64,000 nt of DNA from Roseitranquillus sp963709765 (GTDB lineage Bacteria; Pseudomonadota; Alphaproteobacteria; Rhodobacterales; Rhodobacteraceae), in NCBI GenBank assembly GCA_963709765.1, contig CAVPXL010000001.1, positions 496,001 to 560,000 of the forward strand, given 5' to 3'. Shown here piece after piece: positions 8,507-17,607 of this stretch (its first letter is position 1; every line of letters begins with the position of its first letter). Position numbers and translations under genes: made by a program. The notes beneath the pieces were generated by a model, which saw nothing but the letters and a program-made list of their open reading frames with translations, did no database searches and was not told the origin of the DNA.

Positions 8507-9523
8507 ATGAGCGCACTGCTGACTTTCACCGATCGCGGCATCTATTGTGAAGAGGGCGATTTTCACATCGACCCCTGGCGGCCGGTCCCACGCGCACTCA
8601 TCACGCACGGCCACGCCGACCATGCGCGCGAGGGGCATGGCGCATACCTTGCGACCGCGGCGGCAGGCCCGGTGATGCGCCATCGCCTGGGCGACATAAA
8701 GCTCGATACGGTCGCTTACGCCGAGACGGTGGCGATGAACGGCGTCGCAGTGTCGTTCCATCCAGCGGGTCACGTGCCGGGTTCGGCACAGATCAGGATC
8801 GAACGCGCCGGGGAAGTCTGGGTCGTCTCGGGCGACTACAAGACTGCCGATGACGGGTTCTGCGAGCCGTTCGCGCCGCTCCGAGCGCACACCTTCATAA
8901 GCGAATGCACGTTCGGGCTGCCCGCCTTCAGGTGGCGCCCGCAGGCCGAGATCATTGCCGAGATCAGTGCCTGGTGGGCCGCGAACGCGGCACAGGGCCG
9001 CTTCAGCGTGCTGGGCGCCTATTCTTTCGGCAAGGCGCAACGGGTGCTGGCGGCGGTCGATTCGGGAATCGGGCCGATCCTCACCCACGGTGCGGTCGAG
9101 GCCACGAACGAGGTGCTGCGCGCCCAGGGCCTGTCACTCGCGGAAACTGTCAGGGTTACGCCCGAGACCGATCTGAAGTCTTACCGCGGCGCACTCGTCA
9201 TCGCGCCGCCCTCGGCTCTCGGCTCGCAATGGATGCGCCGGTTCGGACAAGCCTCGACAGGGTTCGCCTCGGGCTGGATGGCCCTGCGCGGCGTCCGGCG
9301 CCGACGCGCTGCGGATCGTGGCTTCGTCCTCTCCGATCACGCCGACTGGGAAGGCCTGAACGCCGCCATCGCCGCCACCGAAGCCGAAAAAGTCTTCGTC
9401 ACCCACGGCTACACGTCGATCTTCCGGCGCTGGCTTACGGAACAAGGCTACGACGCTGCCGTTGTCGAAACGGAATACGAGGGCGAGAGCCTCGACAGCC
9501 CCGAGGCGGAGGAAGCCGCATGA
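8507..9523 (+). CDS. Ligase-associated DNA exonuclease (metallo-beta-lactamase/beta-CASP)
   Basis: 338 residues from the ATG at 8507 (MSALLTFTDRGIYCEEGDFH). The metal site HGHADHA (about residues 38-44) and the later HPAGHVPGS and SGDYK blocks define the metallo-beta-lactamase fold; the C-terminal half with SDHADWEGL and VTHGY fits the beta-CASP nuclease subfamily that is paired with ATP-dependent DNA ligases. The ATP-dependent ligase gene follows at 9761 on the same strand, supporting a role in DNA end processing before sealing. The stop overlaps the start of a 41-codon ORF. Confidence 0.92.
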   Translation: MSALLTFTDRGIYCEEGDFHIDPWRPVPRALITHGHADHAREGHGAYLATAAAGPVMRHRLGDIKLDTVAYAETVAMNGVAVSFHPAGHVPGSAQIRIERAGEVWVVSGDYKTADDGFCEPFAPLRAHTFISECTFGLPAFRWRPQAEIIAEISAWWAANAAQGRFSVLGAYSFGKAQRVLAAVDSGIGPILTHGAVEATNEVLRAQGLSLAETVRVTPETDLKSYRGALVIAPPSALGSQWMRRFGQASTGFASGWMALRGVRRRRAADRGFVLSDHADWEGLNAAIAATEAEKVFVTHGYTSIFRRWLTEQGYDAAVVETEYEGESLDSPEAEEAA

Positions 9524-9645
9524 ATCCGCGCCACAAGATCCTTTCCGGACGTCCGCCAACCGATCGTCCGCCGCACCCTGACCCGGCCCCCTTTCCCCGC
9601 CCGAAGCCGGAGCCTAATCCGGGGCCGCGCCGGCCGCGCCACTAA
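9520..9645 (+). CDS. Possible 41-residue proline-rich protein between exonuclease and ligase
   Basis: An ATG at 9520 overlaps the exonuclease stop (ATGA) and opens a 41-codon frame ending TAA at 9645. The product is basic and extremely rich in Pro, Arg and Lys (about one residue in three is Pro), with no hydrophobic segment. The coupling overlap and the placement between two functionally linked genes are the only support; it could equally be an unused frame in GC-rich spacer. No family recognised. Confidence 0.4.
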   Translation: MNPRHKILSGRPPTDRPPHPDPAPFPRPKPEPNPGPRRPRH

Positions 9646-9760
9646 GTCCGGTCGCGATGCATAGGGCGCCGCTTCAGACATCGGGTTTGCGCAGGGCGCG
9701 CAGATGCAAAACCCTCCGGCGGCCGCTGCCCCCGGCCGCCCATGACGGCGTCCGGCCGGA

Positions 9761-11353
9761 ATGAAACGCTTTGTCGAGCTGTTCACGCGCCTCGATCAGA
9801 CGACCCGGATCAATCCGAAGGTCGACGCGCTGGCCACCTATTTCACCGAAGCACCCAAGAGCGACCGGCTCTGGACCATCGCGCTGCTGTCGCATCGCCG
9901 GCCCAGGCGGACCGTGACGACCACGCGGCTGCGGGAATGGGCGGCCGAACGCGCGGGCATCCCGCTTTGGCTCTTCGAGGAGACCTATCCGATTGTCGGC
10001 GATCTGGCCGAAACGATCGCGCTTGTGCTGCCTGATCCGGATAAATCCTCCGATCTGAGCCTTACCGACTGGATCAACGAGGTGCGCGCGCTCGCTCTTG
10101 TGCCCGAAGCTGACCGCAAGGCCCGCGTGCAGGCCGCCTGGGACAGGCTCGACCGGCGGGAGCGATTCCTCTTCAACAAGCTCATTACCGGCGGCTTCCG
10201 GATGGGGCTGAGCCAGAAGCTCATGACACGCGCCCTGTCGCGCGCAACCGGCATCGCTGAAGCGGATCTGGCACACCGATTGATGGGCGACTGGACGCCC
10301 GAGTCGAGCAGTTACGACAGCCTGATTCTCACACCCGACCCATCGGCGGATCTGTCGAAACCCTATCCGTTCTACCTTGCCTATCAGCTGGAGGGCGAGA
10401 TCAAAGAACTGGGCGAGGCCGCGGCATGGGCGGCGGAACACAAGTGGGACGGAATCCGGGGTCAGCTCATCCTGCGCGGGGGCGATCATCACCTCTGGTC
10501 GCGCGGCGAGGAGCTGATGACCGACCGCTTCCCGGAATTCGGCGCCTGTCGCGATTTCGTGCCCGACGGCACGGTCTTCGACGGCGAGGTACTGGCCTGG
10601 GACGGTGACGCGCCCATGCCGTTCAACGCGCTGCAAAAGCGGATCGGGCGCAAGACCGTCCCCCGGAAGCTGCTGGCCGAGGCGCCGGCCATGCTCATGG
10701 CATACGACCTGCTGGAGTGGCAGGGCGAGGATATCCGCCAGGTGCCCTACGCCGAGCGCCGCGCGACGCTGGAATCAGTGGTCCAAGGCCTCCCCGAGGA
10801 GGTGCCGATCAGACTTTCGCCCCTCGTCCGGTTCAACGACTGGCCGACCCTTGCCGCCGAGCGCGACCGCTCGCGCGAGTTGCGCGCCGAAGGGGTCATG
10901 CTCAAGCGCCTCGACGCGCCCTATCGCGACGGACGCCGCAAGGGCGATTGGTGGAAGTGGAAGATTGATCCTCTCAAGATCGACGCCGTTCTTATCTACG
11001 CGCAGCAGGGCTCGGGGCGACGCGCGAACCTGTTCACCGACTTCACCTTCGCCGTTCGGGACGGCGACGGACTTGTCCCCTTCACCAAGGCGTATTCGGG
11101 ACTGACCGACGAGGAGTTCCGGCAGATCACCGCCTGGGTGCGGCGCAACACGCTCGAGCGCTACGGACCGGTGCGCGCGGTGAAGCCCGAACACGTCTTC
11201 GAGATCGCGTTCGAGGGCATCCAGGCGTCGCCCCGCCACAAGTCCGGCGTCGCGCTTCGCTTTCCGCGAATGGCGCGCTGGCGTCACGACAAACCCGTCT
11301 CCGAGGCCAACACCCTCGACGACCTGCGCGGCATGCTCGACGCCTACGGCTGA
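9761..11353 (+). CDS. ATP-dependent DNA ligase
   Basis: 530 residues. Residues 1-180 are the helical N-terminal DNA-binding domain (GGFRMGLSQKLM, typical of archaeal/LigB-like ligases). The adenylation motif I is EHKWDGIRGQ with the AMP-accepting Lys at 228; motif III-like FDGEVLAWDG, motif IV EGVMLKR and motif V KWKID follow in order, then an OB-fold domain ending near LRFPRM. It seals nicks using ATP and, with the preceding exonuclease, belongs to the ligase-associated repair set; the companion Lhr-type helicase and the small phosphoesterase of that set are not in this window. Confidence 0.93.
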   Translation: MKRFVELFTRLDQTTRINPKVDALATYFTEAPKSDRLWTIALLSHRRPRRTVTTTRLREWAAERAGIPLWLFEETYPIVGDLAETIALVLPDPDKSSDLSLTDWINEVRALALVPEADRKARVQAAWDRLDRRERFLFNKLITGGFRMGLSQKLMTRALSRATGIAEADLAHRLMGDWTPESSSYDSLILTPDPSADLSKPYPFYLAYQLEGEIKELGEAAAWAAEHKWDGIRGQLILRGGDHHLWSRGEELMTDRFPEFGACRDFVPDGTVFDGEVLAWDGDAPMPFNALQKRIGRKTVPRKLLAEAPAMLMAYDLLEWQGEDIRQVPYAERRATLESVVQGLPEEVPIRLSPLVRFNDWPTLAAERDRSRELRAEGVMLKRLDAPYRDGRRKGDWWKWKIDPLKIDAVLIYAQQGSGRRANLFTDFTFAVRDGDGLVPFTKAYSGLTDEEFRQITAWVRRNTLERYGPVRAVKPEHVFEIAFEGIQASPRHKSGVALRFPRMARWRHDKPVSEANTLDDLRGMLDAYG

Positions 11354-11455
11354 AGCCCGACCCAGACCGCGACACCGGGCAAACACCGGTGCGGGTTGAA
11401 CCCGGCCGCCGCGAACCTCTATCTCCCACACACAACGCCACACAGGAGACCGCCA

Positions 11456-13273
11456 ATGCGCATCCAGCCGACCATCGCCCGCGATGCCGACGCCCAGTCC
11501 GGCGGCCGGAACCTCGGGCAGCTTCCCGAGTGGGACCTGAGCGACCTCTACGCCGCACCCGACGCCCCCGAGATCGAGCGCGACCTTGACCGTGTGCGCA
11601 AGGCCTGCGTGAGTTTCGCCGAAACCTACAAGGGACGGCTCTCCAAGCTTTCGCCCGACGACATGCTGACCTGCGTTCGGGAATACGAGGACGTCGACCG
11701 GGTCGCGGGACGCATCATGTCCTACGCGGGCCTGCGTTATTACCAGCAGACCACTGATCCGCAGCGCGCCAAGTTCCTCTCCGATTGTCAGGACCGGATC
11801 ACCGAAGACACCGCACCGCTGGTCTTCTTCTCGCTCGAGATGAACCGGATTCCGGACGATGCCTACGAGGCGCTCTTCGCTGGCGATACGGCCGTTGCGC
11901 GCTACAAGCCGTTCTTCGACCGAATGCGCGCGATGAAGCCCTATCAGCTCTCCGACGAGCTCGAGAGTTTCCTGCACGACACGTCGAGCGTCGGCGCGGC
12001 GGCGTGGAACAAGCTATTCGACGAGACGATCGCAGGTCTCGAATTCGAGGTCGATGGCGAGGTGATGGGACTTGAGACCGCCCTCAACCTGCTGTCCGAG
12101 CAGGAGCGCGGAAAGCGTGAAACGGCCGCCCGCGAGGTTGCGAGCGTCATTGCCGAAAACGTCAAGATCTTCGCCCGCGTGCATAACACAATCATCAAGG
12201 AAAAGGAGATCGAGGACCGCTGGCGCAAACTACCCACGCCTCAGACCGGTCGTCATCTCGCGAACCATGTGGAACCCGAGGTCGTGCAGGCGCTGCGCGA
12301 CGCCGTGGTCGCCGCCTACCCGCGGCTGAGCCATCGCTATTACGAGCTGAAGCGCAAATGGCTGGGTCTCGACAAGCTCGAAGTCTGGGACCGAAATGCT
12401 CCGCTGCCGATGGAAGAGACGCGCGTCGTCGACTGGGACGAGGCCAGGTCGACAGTGATGAGTGCCTATGGCGACTTCAGCCCGCGCATGGCCGAGCTGG
12501 CCGAGCCGTTCTTCGGGCGCGGCTGGATCGATGCGGGCGTGAAGCCGGGCAAGGCGCCGGGGGCCTTCGCGCACCCGACGGTGACCGACGCGCACCCCTA
12601 CGTGATGCTGAACTATCTCGGCAAACCACGGGACGTCATGACGCTCGCGCACGAGCTGGGGCACGGCGTGCACCAGGTCCTGGCGGCCGATCAGGGCGAA
12701 TTGCTCTCGGGCACGCCGCTGACCCTGGCCGAGACAGCGAGCGTCTTCGGCGAGATGCTGACTTTCCGCAAGCTCCTCGCCAATGCGACGGGCGAACAGC
12801 GCAAGGTGCTGCTGGCAGGCAAGGTCGAGGACATGATCAACACGGTCGTGCGCCAGATCGCGTTCTACGACTTCGAGTGCAAACTGCACGAGGCACGCCG
12901 GAAGGGAGAGTTGACCCCGGAAGACATCGGCGAAATCTGGATGAGCGTGCAGGGGGAGAGCCTCGGGCCCGCCTTCCGGTTCATGGACGGATACGAGACC
13001 TTCTGGGCCTACGTGCCCCATTTCGTGCACTCGCCCTTTTATGTCTATGCCTACGCCTTTGGCGACGGGCTCGTGAACGCGCTCTACGCGGTTTACGAAG
13101 AGGGCGATCCCGCGTTCCAGGAGAAGTACTTCGAGATGCTCAAGGCAGGCGGCTCAAAGCACCACAAGGAATTGCTGGCCCCGTTCGGGCTCGACGCGAC
13201 GGACCCGGCGTTCTGGGAGAAGGGGCTCGACATGATCGCCGGGTTGATCGACGAGCTCGAGGCCATGGAGTAA
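11456..13273 (+). CDS. pepF: Oligoendopeptidase F family zinc metallopeptidase (M3)
   Basis: 605 residues. The start at 11456 is fixed by AGGAGA at 11444-11449. The zinc motif HELGH lies at residues 399-403 with the downstream Glu-containing helix (ETASVFGEML). N-terminal PepF-type helices (WDLSDLYAAPDAPEIERDL) are present and the C-terminal block VHSPFYVYAYAFGDG is characteristic of the M3B/PepF group. Cytosolic peptidase that degrades oligopeptides of about 7-17 residues. The gene stands alone between the ligase and a convergent TupA-like gene. Confidence 0.93.
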   Translation: MRIQPTIARDADAQSGGRNLGQLPEWDLSDLYAAPDAPEIERDLDRVRKACVSFAETYKGRLSKLSPDDMLTCVREYEDVDRVAGRIMSYAGLRYYQQTTDPQRAKFLSDCQDRITEDTAPLVFFSLEMNRIPDDAYEALFAGDTAVARYKPFFDRMRAMKPYQLSDELESFLHDTSSVGAAAWNKLFDETIAGLEFEVDGEVMGLETALNLLSEQERGKRETAAREVASVIAENVKIFARVHNTIIKEKEIEDRWRKLPTPQTGRHLANHVEPEVVQALRDAVVAAYPRLSHRYYELKRKWLGLDKLEVWDRNAPLPMEETRVVDWDEARSTVMSAYGDFSPRMAELAEPFFGRGWIDAGVKPGKAPGAFAHPTVTDAHPYVMLNYLGKPRDVMTLAHELGHGVHQVLAADQGELLSGTPLTLAETASVFGEMLTFRKLLANATGEQRKVLLAGKVEDMINTVVRQIAFYDFECKLHEARRKGELTPEDIGEIWMSVQGESLGPAFRFMDGYETFWAYVPHFVHSPFYVYAYAFGDGLVNALYAVYEEGDPAFQEKYFEMLKAGGSKHHKELLAPFGLDATDPAFWEKGLDMIAGLIDELEAME

Positions 13274-13353
13274 GCGCGTCCGGCGAACCCCAAGCGCGCG
13301 TGATCGGTTGCGATTGCGCGCGCAGGTCTCGGGGGGAACGGCTGACAGAGCGG

Positions 13354-14244
13354 TCAGGGAAACGGCAACCGCAGCAGATCGCCCAGATACCGTTCATCCC
13401 GGTCGTCGCGAAAGCGGACATAGCCACCGCCAGGACAGAAGCTGAAACGGCGAACCCTCGGCTGCCCCGCTCCGGCCGTCAGATGGATGCAGCAGAAGGG
13501 GAATGGCCTGGCGAGACGCTCCACATCCTCGATCATGCGGTCTAGCCGTGCGGGGCGGGGCAGTCCCGAGGGCATCGGCGTTTCGCCGCGGCAGGCGGAC
13601 ACGCGCTGCAAGCTTCGGTCGTAGTAGCTCGCGCGACGACCCTCTTCGTCAGCAACCTCGATCATCTCGACGCGACCGTGAAATGCCCACAGACGGAATT
13701 CCAGCGGCGGATCGTCCACCCTGGCAAGCAACTCCTCCACGAGAAGACGGGGCGGAGCACGGCCTCGCACCAGATCGGCAATCCGCGCCGCAGGCGTGCG
13801 GTTCAGTCGCTTGTCCAGTGCGCTTCTCAGACTGTTCCAATCGGCGTGGCCCGGATCGCGGACCGTGACCCGCCCTCCTCCGCCCGTGACATGCACCTCG
13901 AATGGGCGTCCGGCCACCAGCGCCGGGGAGAGCGAGCGTGCGCACGACAACTCGGCGATGACCGACGCCAGCGACGCGGGGCCCACGGTGCGCGCGACAT
14001 AGTTGCGCATCGTGACGATGTCCCGGCACTCCTTGATCAGCGGGTTGTCGTAGTTCAGCCGGAGCCAGCAGAGCTTTTCGCTCAAGTCGCGGGGTCGCGT
14101 CAGGTTGAGAGCCCGCCCCGTCGCCAGCTTGTAGTCGCGGCGCGCTGCATCTTCCGGCCGGACGAACCAGTCGAGGGTCCGGCGGCAGGCGCCCCAGAAG
14201 CCGGGCTTGTCGTCCGTGACTGATCGGCAGCCGGTGGCATGCAT
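13354..14244 (-). CDS. TupA-like ATP-grasp family protein
   Basis: 296 residues. The N-terminal third shows the family pattern: a basic start, LTRPRDLSEKLCWLRLNYD (where relatives read NPKTFNEKLQW), then a K/R-rich DK-xxR-xYV-like stretch (IVTMRNYVARTVG). The middle and end carry ATP-grasp-like EFRLWAFHGRVEMIEV and a C-terminal GYVRFRDDR-YLG. Members are found near polysaccharide and peptide biosynthesis genes. This one is single, with an AT-rich promoter-like region upstream (14300-14345). The start at 14244 has GGGAA about 10 bases before it. Function on a specific substrate is unknown. Confidence 0.72.
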   Translation of the reverse strand: MHATGCRSVTDDKPGFWGACRRTLDWFVRPEDAARRDYKLATGRALNLTRPRDLSEKLCWLRLNYDNPLIKECRDIVTMRNYVARTVGPASLASVIAELSCARSLSPALVAGRPFEVHVTGGGGRVTVRDPGHADWNSLRSALDKRLNRTPAARIADLVRGRAPPRLLVEELLARVDDPPLEFRLWAFHGRVEMIEVADEEGRRASYYDRSLQRVSACRGETPMPSGLPRPARLDRMIEDVERLARPFPFCCIHLTAGAGQPRVRRFSFCPGGGYVRFRDDRDERYLGDLLRLPFP

Positions 14245-14299
14245 TCGAGATTTCCCGCAGATTCACGATCCAGACGGGGATCTCGCGCATGTGAGCGGT

Positions 14300-14345
14300 T
14301 TTTACCAAATTGAATCTATACCGTTAGTTAATTGCTTCGATCCTG
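14300..14345 (-). promoter_or_regulatory. AT-rich putative promoter region of the TupA-like gene
   Basis: A locally AT-rich stretch in GC-rich surroundings, 56-100 bases before the start at 14244. On the minus strand it contains TATAGATT-like and AATTAACT-like hexamers at roughly promoter spacing. It is assigned from composition and position only. Confidence 0.3.
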
Positions 14346-14394
14346 CGGCGACGCTTGGCGAAGGACCTCCCGAACAGATCGCGCCGAAAGGTCG

Positions 14395-15363
14395 TCAGCC
14401 GGCGGCCGCGAGGGCGGCGTCGATCATGATCTGGGTGCCGCGACTGAATTCCAGTGGAACGGCGTAGGGTTCGCCAGTCCGAACGCTGCGCCCGAACGCC
14501 TCGATCTGCAGCCGGTACTGTCGCTCGGTGGGAAAGCGCCAAAGCTCCTCGGGGTGGCCAGAACGATGCAGGTGGACCTGCGCCTCGGCGGCGACACCGG
14601 CGTTGAAGGGCGTGCTGAGCCGCAGCACCCCCTTGTCGCCGTGAAACACCATTTCCTGCCGCGGATGCATCCGCATCGAAACCATCATCGCGAAGGTGAA
14701 CCCGGGAAAGCGTGCGCGAACATGTGCCGTCGCATCAATTCCCTCTTCCCAGATCGCTTCGGCCTCGATCGCTTCGGGCTCGGCGCCGGTGGCGAAGCGT
14801 GTCGCGCCGAAGGGATAGATCCCGATGTCGCGCAGCGCGCCGCCCCCGGTTTCGGCGCGATTGCGTATGTTGGCCGCGTCGGCGCTGTTGTCGAAGGTAA
14901 AGACCCCCTGAACATGCGCTAGCTGACCGATCGCCCCGTCACGCAGCAACGCCTGCGCCAGATGCCATTGCGGGTGGTGGGCGATCATGAAGCCTTCGGC
15001 GGCCAGCAGGCCGGAGCGATCGCGTTCGGCAATGAGCCCGTCGATCTGCGTGGCATGCATGGCGACGGGCTTTTCGCACAGGACATGCTTGCCGGCCCGC
15101 AGGGCCTTCAGCGTCCAGTCGACATGCATCGAATTGGGCAGCGGGATGAAGACAGCGTCGATGCCGCGGTGGGCCAGCAACGTGTCGTAATCGTCGAAGA
15201 CCGCGATGCCTGGCGCGAAAGCACGGAACGGGTCCGCGCGCCCGGTCTCCCGGGTGGCAATCGCGGCAAGGGTGGAATCGGCCGCCTCATGGATCGCGGG
15301 CCCCATGTGACGGCGAGCGAACTGGGCAGCCCCCAGGATGCCCCAGCGCAACGGATCGGTCAT
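14395..15363 (-). CDS. Gfo/Idh/MocA family NAD(P)-dependent oxidoreductase
   Basis: 322 residues from the ATG at 15363, preceded by AAGGGG. N-terminal Rossmann fold (LRWGILGAAQFARRHMGPAI), the conserved CEKPVA motif with its catalytic Lys near residue 96, and the C-terminal beta-sheet domain ending AVPLEFSRGTQIMIDAA. Family members oxidise or reduce sugar or inositol-like substrates with NAD(P)H. An upstream in-frame extension to 15453 crosses the rpoH terminator and is not used. The gene lies downstream of rpoH on the same strand but beyond a strong terminator, so it probably has its own promoter. Confidence 0.9.
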   Translation of the reverse strand: MTDPLRWGILGAAQFARRHMGPAIHEAADSTLAAIATRETGRADPFRAFAPGIAVFDDYDTLLAHRGIDAVFIPLPNSMHVDWTLKALRAGKHVLCEKPVAMHATQIDGLIAERDRSGLLAAEGFMIAHHPQWHLAQALLRDGAIGQLAHVQGVFTFDNSADAANIRNRAETGGGALRDIGIYPFGATRFATGAEPEAIEAEAIWEEGIDATAHVRARFPGFTFAMMVSMRMHPRQEMVFHGDKGVLRLSTPFNAGVAAEAQVHLHRSGHPEELWRFPTERQYRLQIEAFGRSVRTGEPYAVPLEFSRGTQIMIDAALAAAG

Positions 15364-15457
15364 CTTGCCCCTTTCTTCCGGACCGATTGGCCCGCAAGCC
15401 TGAGGCTGCGACAACGCAATCGGAAGGGCAAGGAGGCGGGTCCATTGCCGCATGCCG

Positions 15458-15504
15458 CAAGAAAAGGACGTCGCCTCGGACCCGGAAAGACCCGCGGCGA
15501 CGTC
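15458..15504 (-). terminator. Rho-independent terminator of rpoH
   Basis: On the minus strand a perfect 9-bp stem (GACGTCGCC at 15504-15496 with GGCGACGTC at 15475-15467) is followed by CTTTTCTT. It lies 28 bases beyond the rpoH stop expected when the frame is restored (15532), which supports that stop over the longer frame running to 15287. Confidence 0.75.
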
Positions 15505-15531
15505 TCCTGTCGTGTCTTTGGCTGCTGCGGT

Positions 15532-16429
15532 TCAGGCGCTCTCGAGCATGCCGCGCTCCTTGGCCAGCTCCTGCATGCGCTCTCTGGAGCTTTTCGAAGG
15601 CTCGTACCTCGATCTGCCGGATCCGCTCACGACTGACGTTGTAGACACCGGACAAATCCTCGAGCGTGACCGCCCGTTCCTGAAGCCGGCGCTGGGTCAG
15701 GATGTCGGCCTCGCGCTCGTTCAGGACACTCATGGCCTCGGCCATCAGAGCCCGCCGCGCCTCGAGCTCGTCGCTCTCCTCGTAGGCGGTCGCCTGATCG
15801 GCGTCCTCGTCCTCAAGCCAGTCCTGCCACTGGGCAGACCCCTCGCCATCGCCTCCGATCTGCGCATTCAGCGACGCGTCGCCCCCGGACAACCGACGGT
15901 TCATAGAGATCACTTCGGTCTCGGACACGCCGAGATCGTGGGCGATTCGCTCGACATTCTCGGGGCGAAGATCGCCGTCCTCCAAAGCGCCGATACGGGC
16001 CTTGGCCTTCCGCAGATTGAAGAAAAGCTTCTTCTGCGCGCTGGTCGTCCCGAGCTTCACGAGGCTCCACGACCGCAGGATGTATTCCTGGATCGAAGCG
16101 CGGATCCACCACATGGCATAGGTCGCCAGCCGGAAGCCCTTCTCCGGGTCGAACCGCTTGACCGCTTGCATCAGGCCGACATTGGCTTCGGAAATCACTT
16201 CCGCTTGGGGCAGTCCGTAACCGCGATAGCCCATGGCGATCTTGGCCGCGAGGCGCAGGTGGCTCGTCACAAGCTGATGGGCCGAGGCAGTGTCATGATC
16301 TTCGACCCACCGCTTGGCGAGCATGTATTCCTGCTCAGGCTCCAGCATCGGGAACTTCCGGATTTCCTGCAGATACCGGTTCAGCCCCTGTTCCGGCGAC
16401 GGAGCCGGCAAATTGGCGTAGCTGTTCAT
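15532..16429 (-). CDS. rpoH: RNA polymerase heat-shock sigma factor RpoH (C-terminal frameshift as given)
   Basis: Sigma-70 family, RpoH type: region 2 (SHLRLAAKIAMGYRGYGLP, then FDPEKGFRLATYAMWWIRA), the RpoH box QKKLFFNLRKAKARI near residue 137, and region 4 with VSRERIRQIEVRAFEKLQ. Directs RNA polymerase to heat-shock promoters. As given, one extra base in the CTCTCT-like stretch at 15580-15586 shifts the frame just after KLQ; the shifted frame adds about 95 unrelated residues and runs through the terminator into the next gene. Removing one base gives the ending ERMQELAKERGMLESA and a stop at 15532, total 298 residues, the usual RpoH length. Most likely a sequence error in an important gene. 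Downstream of the RluD gene, separated by a region with an inverted repeat. Confidence 0.9.
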
Positions 16430-16460
16430 TTCGCAACTCCCCGCTAACGGTGTGGAATAT

Positions 16461-16480
16461 ACTGAACCATACCGTTCAGT
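16461..16480. promoter_or_regulatory. Perfect inverted repeat upstream of rpoH
   Basis: ACTGAAC (16461-16467) and GTTCAGT (16474-16480) are perfect reverse complements separated by 6 bases, 32-51 bases before the rpoH start and 50 bases after the RluD stop. There is no T-run, so an operator or mRNA hairpin is more likely than a terminator. No regulator is assigned. Confidence 0.4.
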
Positions 16481-16529
16481 TCAAGTTTGGAACATGAAGG
16501 ATGTTACTCCGGAAACACCCGAGGTTGCA

Positions 16530-17607
16530 TCACGTTCCGGAGCGCTGTGGGATATTCCTGCCATGCAAGCCCTCACCTCCGCCCGACAGAGCCGCGATCA
16601 GCGCCGACATGTCGTCAGGCATTGCCGCCTCGAAACGCAGAAGCTGATCGCTGACCGGGTGTCGGAACCCCAGTGTCGCGGCATGGAGCGCCTGCCGACC
16701 GAAAGAGGCCGCCTCCAGCGCCCCGGCGCATCGCGCCGACATCTTGCGCCGTCCGCCGTAAGTTCCGTCGCCGATCAGGCCGTGGCCGCAATAGGCCATG
16801 TGCACGCAGAATCTGGTGGGTTCTTCCGGTCTCCAGCCGGCATTGCGCCAGCGCCGCGCAGGCCGGCGTTCCGAAGCTTTCAAGCAGTCGGATCCGGGTC
16901 ACGGCGTGACGCCCGCCCTCCCACACGACGGACTGGCGCTGACGATCGTTCCGGTGCCGGGCCAACCGCGTCGCGATCCGGATCGCGCCGTCGCTCTCGA
17001 CTGTCACGCCGCGCAGACCGCGCAATCTTGCGTCCGTGGCAGTCGGGCTGCCGTGGCAGACGGCGAGATAGCTGCGCTCCGCCTCGTGCGCCTCGAACTG
17101 CGCCGCCAGCCCGTGATGGGCGCGGTCGGACTTTGCAGCCACAAGAAGACCCGTCGTATCCTTGTCGATCCTGTGCACGATCCCCGGCCGCCGAGCGCCT
17201 CCGACCCCGGACAGGCTGGCGCCGCAATGGTGCATGAGCGCATTCACAAGCGTCCCCGACGGACTTCCGGGTGCGGGATGCACGACCATTCCCGCCGGTT
17301 TGTTGATCACGACGAGATCGTCGTCCTCGAACACGACATCGAGGCCGATCGCCTCCGGCAGGATGTGGCTGTCGTCCGCCTCGGCAACCGCGATCTCGTA
17401 GATCTCGCCGGGACTGACCCGCGCCTTGACGTCGGTGACAACCGTTCCGTCAAGGCTGACCGCACCGTCGCAAAGCAACCGCGCAAGCCGCGATCGGCTC
17501 AGATGCGCCTCGGCTGGCACGTCGCGCGCCAGTGCCTTATCAAGTCGCGCAGGCGGGTCGTCTGCGATGATCACGCGAACGACACGCTTGGGATGGGATT
17601 GGCACAT
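16530..17607 (-). CDS. rluD: RluA/RluD-family 23S rRNA pseudouridine synthase (frameshift as given)
   Basis: An S4-like N-terminal domain (ARLDKALARDVPAEAHLSRSRLARLL) is followed by the catalytic domain with GIVHRIDKDTTGLLV, where the Asp is the catalytic residue. Close to the C-terminus the frame breaks inside the invariant motif LETGRTHQI-R-VHM: one extra base near 16810 moves the frame. The correct continuation, VHMAYCGHGLIGDGTYGG and on to the stop at 16530, is in another frame. Restored length is 358 residues. Its role is isomerisation of specific uridines in 23S rRNA. The ATG at 17607 overlaps the divergent small membrane protein gene; a GTG about 11 codons later is an alternative start. 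The RluD-versus-RluC assignment is by general similarity. Confidence 0.85.

Noticed and set aside
15287..15531. Natural C-terminal extension of RpoH
   Set aside because: It is Arg-rich, crosses a strong terminator and overlaps the next gene; a one-base shift explains it better.
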